7,931 nt of DNA, taken from NCBI GenBank assembly GCA_945878355.1, contig CAMCTC010000161.1:1-7931 (forward strand), in the 5' to 3' direction. The DNA is from Bordetella parapertussis (GTDB lineage: Bacteria > Pseudomonadota > Gammaproteobacteria > Burkholderiales > Burkholderiaceae_C). Of this stretch, positions 6,131 through 7,931 are shown piece by piece (positions within the stretch are counted from its first letter, which is position 1; each line of letters starts with the position of its first letter). The notes under the pieces are model-generated. The model was not told the DNA's origin. It did no database searches and saw only the letters and a list, made by a program, of their open reading frames with translations. The position numbers were made by a program, and so were the translations under genes.

Positions 6131-7931
6131 TCATCGGGCTTGCGCCGGCGGGTCGATGCACCGTGCCGTTCGGTCTATCTGCGCACTGTCCTTGGCGTTG
6201 CCATCGACGCGGTCCTCCCAGTCCACCCACGCCACAGACTGCGATTCGAGATAGTCACTCACCGCCTCGCCCAGGGTCGCAAAGAAGCGCTGTTCACCGA
6301 GCCTGGCGAAGAGTCCAAAGCGCTTGAGCTTGTCCTTGACCGGCCCCTTCATTTCGGCAAAGCACAACTCGATGCCCGCCTCGTGCAGGGTCTTGTCGAG
6401 TTCATCCAGCGCATCTGCGGAAGTGACATCCACGCTGGTGATCGGCTCGGCACCGACGACCAGCCAGCGCACGGGCGTCGGTGAGCCGGCCACGGCGTCC
6501 AGTACGCGGCGCCGGAACAGTTCGGCGTTGGCAAAGAACAGCGGCGCGTCCCATCGGAACAGCACCAGGCCCGGCACGACGCGGGCCTCGGGGTGGCGCG
6601 CGATGTCGTGATAGCCCTTGACGCCGTCAACCCGGCCCAGCACCGCCGAATGCGGCCGCCAGCCGTCCCACAGGAACTCGATGACGGCCGCCACGATGGC
6701 AAGCCCGATGCCTGGGATCGCCCCCAGCAGCGCCACGCCGAGCAAGCAGCCCATAGACAACCAGAATTCCCAGCGCTGGATGCGCCAGATGCGGCGCAGG
6801 TCGGTGACTTCGATCAGGCCGATGGCCGAGGCGATCACCACCGCCGCCAGGGCCGCGACCGGCAGGTTGCGCAGCAGGCCAGGCGCGCTCAGCAGCATGG
6901 CGCCGACGGCCAACGCACCCACCACACCGGTGAGTTGTGTCCTGGCACCGGCGGACTCAGCCACCGGCGTGCGCGACGCGCTGGCGCTGATCGGACAGCC
7001 CTGGAACAAGCCGGCGGCGAGATTGGCCGCACCCAGGCCCACCATCTCCTGGTTGGGATCGACGAAGGATGCTGTCCGCGCGGCATAGCTTCGCGACAAC
7101 ACGCTGGTGTCGGCAAACGAGATCAGCGCCACCGCCAGTCCGCCGAGCAACACGGGCATGACGTCATCGGCGCCCATCGCAGGTATCGAGAGGCCGGGCA
7201 GGCCTTGCGGCAGCGCGCCGAGCACGGGGACGCCCGCGCGCAGGGCAAGGTCTTGCACGGCGACGACACAGCTTGAACCCGTGACGGCGATCAGGACCCC
7301 TGGCAGGCGCGAATGGCGCCTGAGCAGAAGAATCGTCAGCAGCGTGCCGGCGCCGATGGCCAGCGCTGGCAAGTTTGTCTTGCCGGCCAGCAAGGCCAAT
7401 CCGAATTTCCGGGACTCGTCCAGCAGCCCATGGGCCTCGACGCCGAAGCCGAACAAGGCCGGCAACTGGCTGGCGATCACCGTCAGTGCAATGCCGTTCA
7501 TGTAGCCGTAGCGGATCGGCTTGGACAGCAGCTCGGTGACGAATCCCAGCCGTGCGATACCGGCCCCGACGCACAGCGCACCCGACACCAGGGCCATCAT
7601 GCCGGCCAACGCGATGGCACGCTGCGGGTCGCCCGCCGACAGCGGCAGCACGACGGCCAGGATCAGCGCGGCCAAAGAGGAGTCCGGCCCCAGCACCAGG
7701 ATGCGGCTCGGGCCGAACAGGGCATACGCCAGCAGCCCGGCCATCGTGGCGTACAGGCCGCAAATGCCGGGCAAGCCGGATGCGACGGCGTAGGCGATGC
7801 CCACGGGAATCAGCACCGCCGTCAATGCCAGACCGGCCATCATGTCGTGCGGCAGCCAAGCCAGTTCGTAGTGGCGCAGAACATGCAAGCCCGGCAGCCA
7901 GCGCAACCAGCCCGTCTGGTCCTTCGCCAGC
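6131..7931 (-). CDS. SulP family anion permease with C-terminal STAS domain (5' end beyond right edge)
   Basis: About 599 residues are visible. The first ~420 are membrane-embedded with the SulP pattern: HDMMAGLALTAVLIPVGIAY, SGLPGICGLYATMAGLLAYA, then GPSRILVLGPDSS in the helix 3 region that forms the anion site, and SKPIRYGYMNGIALTV. The last ~110 residues before the tail form a STAS domain (about 440-550), including VVPGLVLFRWDAPLFFANAE and ITSVDVTSADALDELDKTL. SulP proteins move sulfate, bicarbonate or dicarboxylates across the inner membrane, and this substrate is not readable from sequence; no carbonic anhydrase or cys gene is near. The frame is open through the right edge (visible LAKDQTGWLRWLPGL). 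The only internal start near there is a TTG at 7904-7906 with no support, so the real start is likely outside. After WVDWED, a common end for this group, about 26 extra polar residues follow. It converges on hicAB. Confidence 0.9.
   Translation of the reverse strand, partial: LAKDQTGWLRWLPGLHVLRHYELAWLPHDMMAGLALTAVLIPVGIAYAVASGLPGICGLYATMAGLLAYALFGPSRILVLGPDSSLAALILAVVLPLSAGDPQRAIALAGMMALVSGALCVGAGIARLGFVTELLSKPIRYGYMNGIALTVIASQLPALFGFGVEAHGLLDESRKFGLALLAGKTNLPALAIGAGTLLTILLLRRHSRLPGVLIAVTGSSCVVAVQDLALRAGVPVLGALPQGLPGLSIPAMGADDVMPVLLGGLAVALISFADTSVLSRSYAARTASFVDPNQEMVGLGAANLAAGLFQGCPISASASRTPVAESAGARTQLTGVVGALAVGAMLLSAPGLLRNLPVAALAAVVIASAIGLIEVTDLRRIWRIQRWEFWLSMGCLLGVALLGAIPGIGLAIVAAVIEFLWDGWRPHSAVLGRVDGVKGYHDIARHPEARVVPGLVLFRWDAPLFFANAELFRRRVLDAVAGSPTPVRWLVVGAEPITSVDVTSADALDELDKTLHEAGIELCFAEMKGPVKDKLKRFGLFARLGEQRFFATLGEAVSDYLESQSVAWVDWEDRVDGNAKDSAQIDRTARCIDPPAQAR

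Overview
The window is G+C-rich chromosomal DNA with strong G/C preference at third codon positions and long antisense open frames. Together with the gene families present (Bcr/CflA exporter, RluF-type pseudouridine synthase, MiaA, SulP permease, HicAB), this suggests a betaproteobacterium, probably of the Burkholderiales. That placement is inferred from composition and protein style, not from a search.

Left part (1-4833, all on the minus strand, so read right to left): an RsuA-family 23S rRNA pseudouridine synthase (RluF-like), a Bcr/CflA-type drug exporter, the tRNA dimethylallyltransferase gene miaA, and a LolD/MacB-type ABC ATPase. These four are packed with a TGATG overlap, an ATGA overlap and a 5-base gap, so they look like one translationally coupled operon mixing RNA modification and export genes. 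The ATPase has no permease beside it. After it come a nest of GCCGGC stem-loops, a dienelactone-hydrolase family protein with its own Shine-Dalgarno and a possible promoter, and the first 95 residues of an M20 ArgE/DapE-type deacylase that runs off the left edge.

Middle part (about 4876-6130): a decayed C-terminal fragment of an EntS-like MFS transporter on the minus strand, about 270 bases of non-coding DNA with inverted repeats, and a complete hicAB toxin-antitoxin pair on the plus strand. The pair has a promoter-proximal, comparatively A+T-rich leader. This looks like a small acquired module: the MFS homology stops abruptly on its left, and a SulP gene with an unusual C-terminal tail sits on its right. 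A 10-base direct repeat lies near both edges.

Right part (6131-7931): a SulP anion permease with a C-terminal STAS domain on the minus strand, convergent with hicAB, with its true N-terminus probably just beyond the right edge.

No CRISPR array, rRNA gene, intact tRNA gene or intact insertion sequence was recognised. I found no clearly new system. The most interesting parts are the hicAB insertion locus, the coupled RNA-modification/efflux operon and the competing hairpins after the orphan ATPase.
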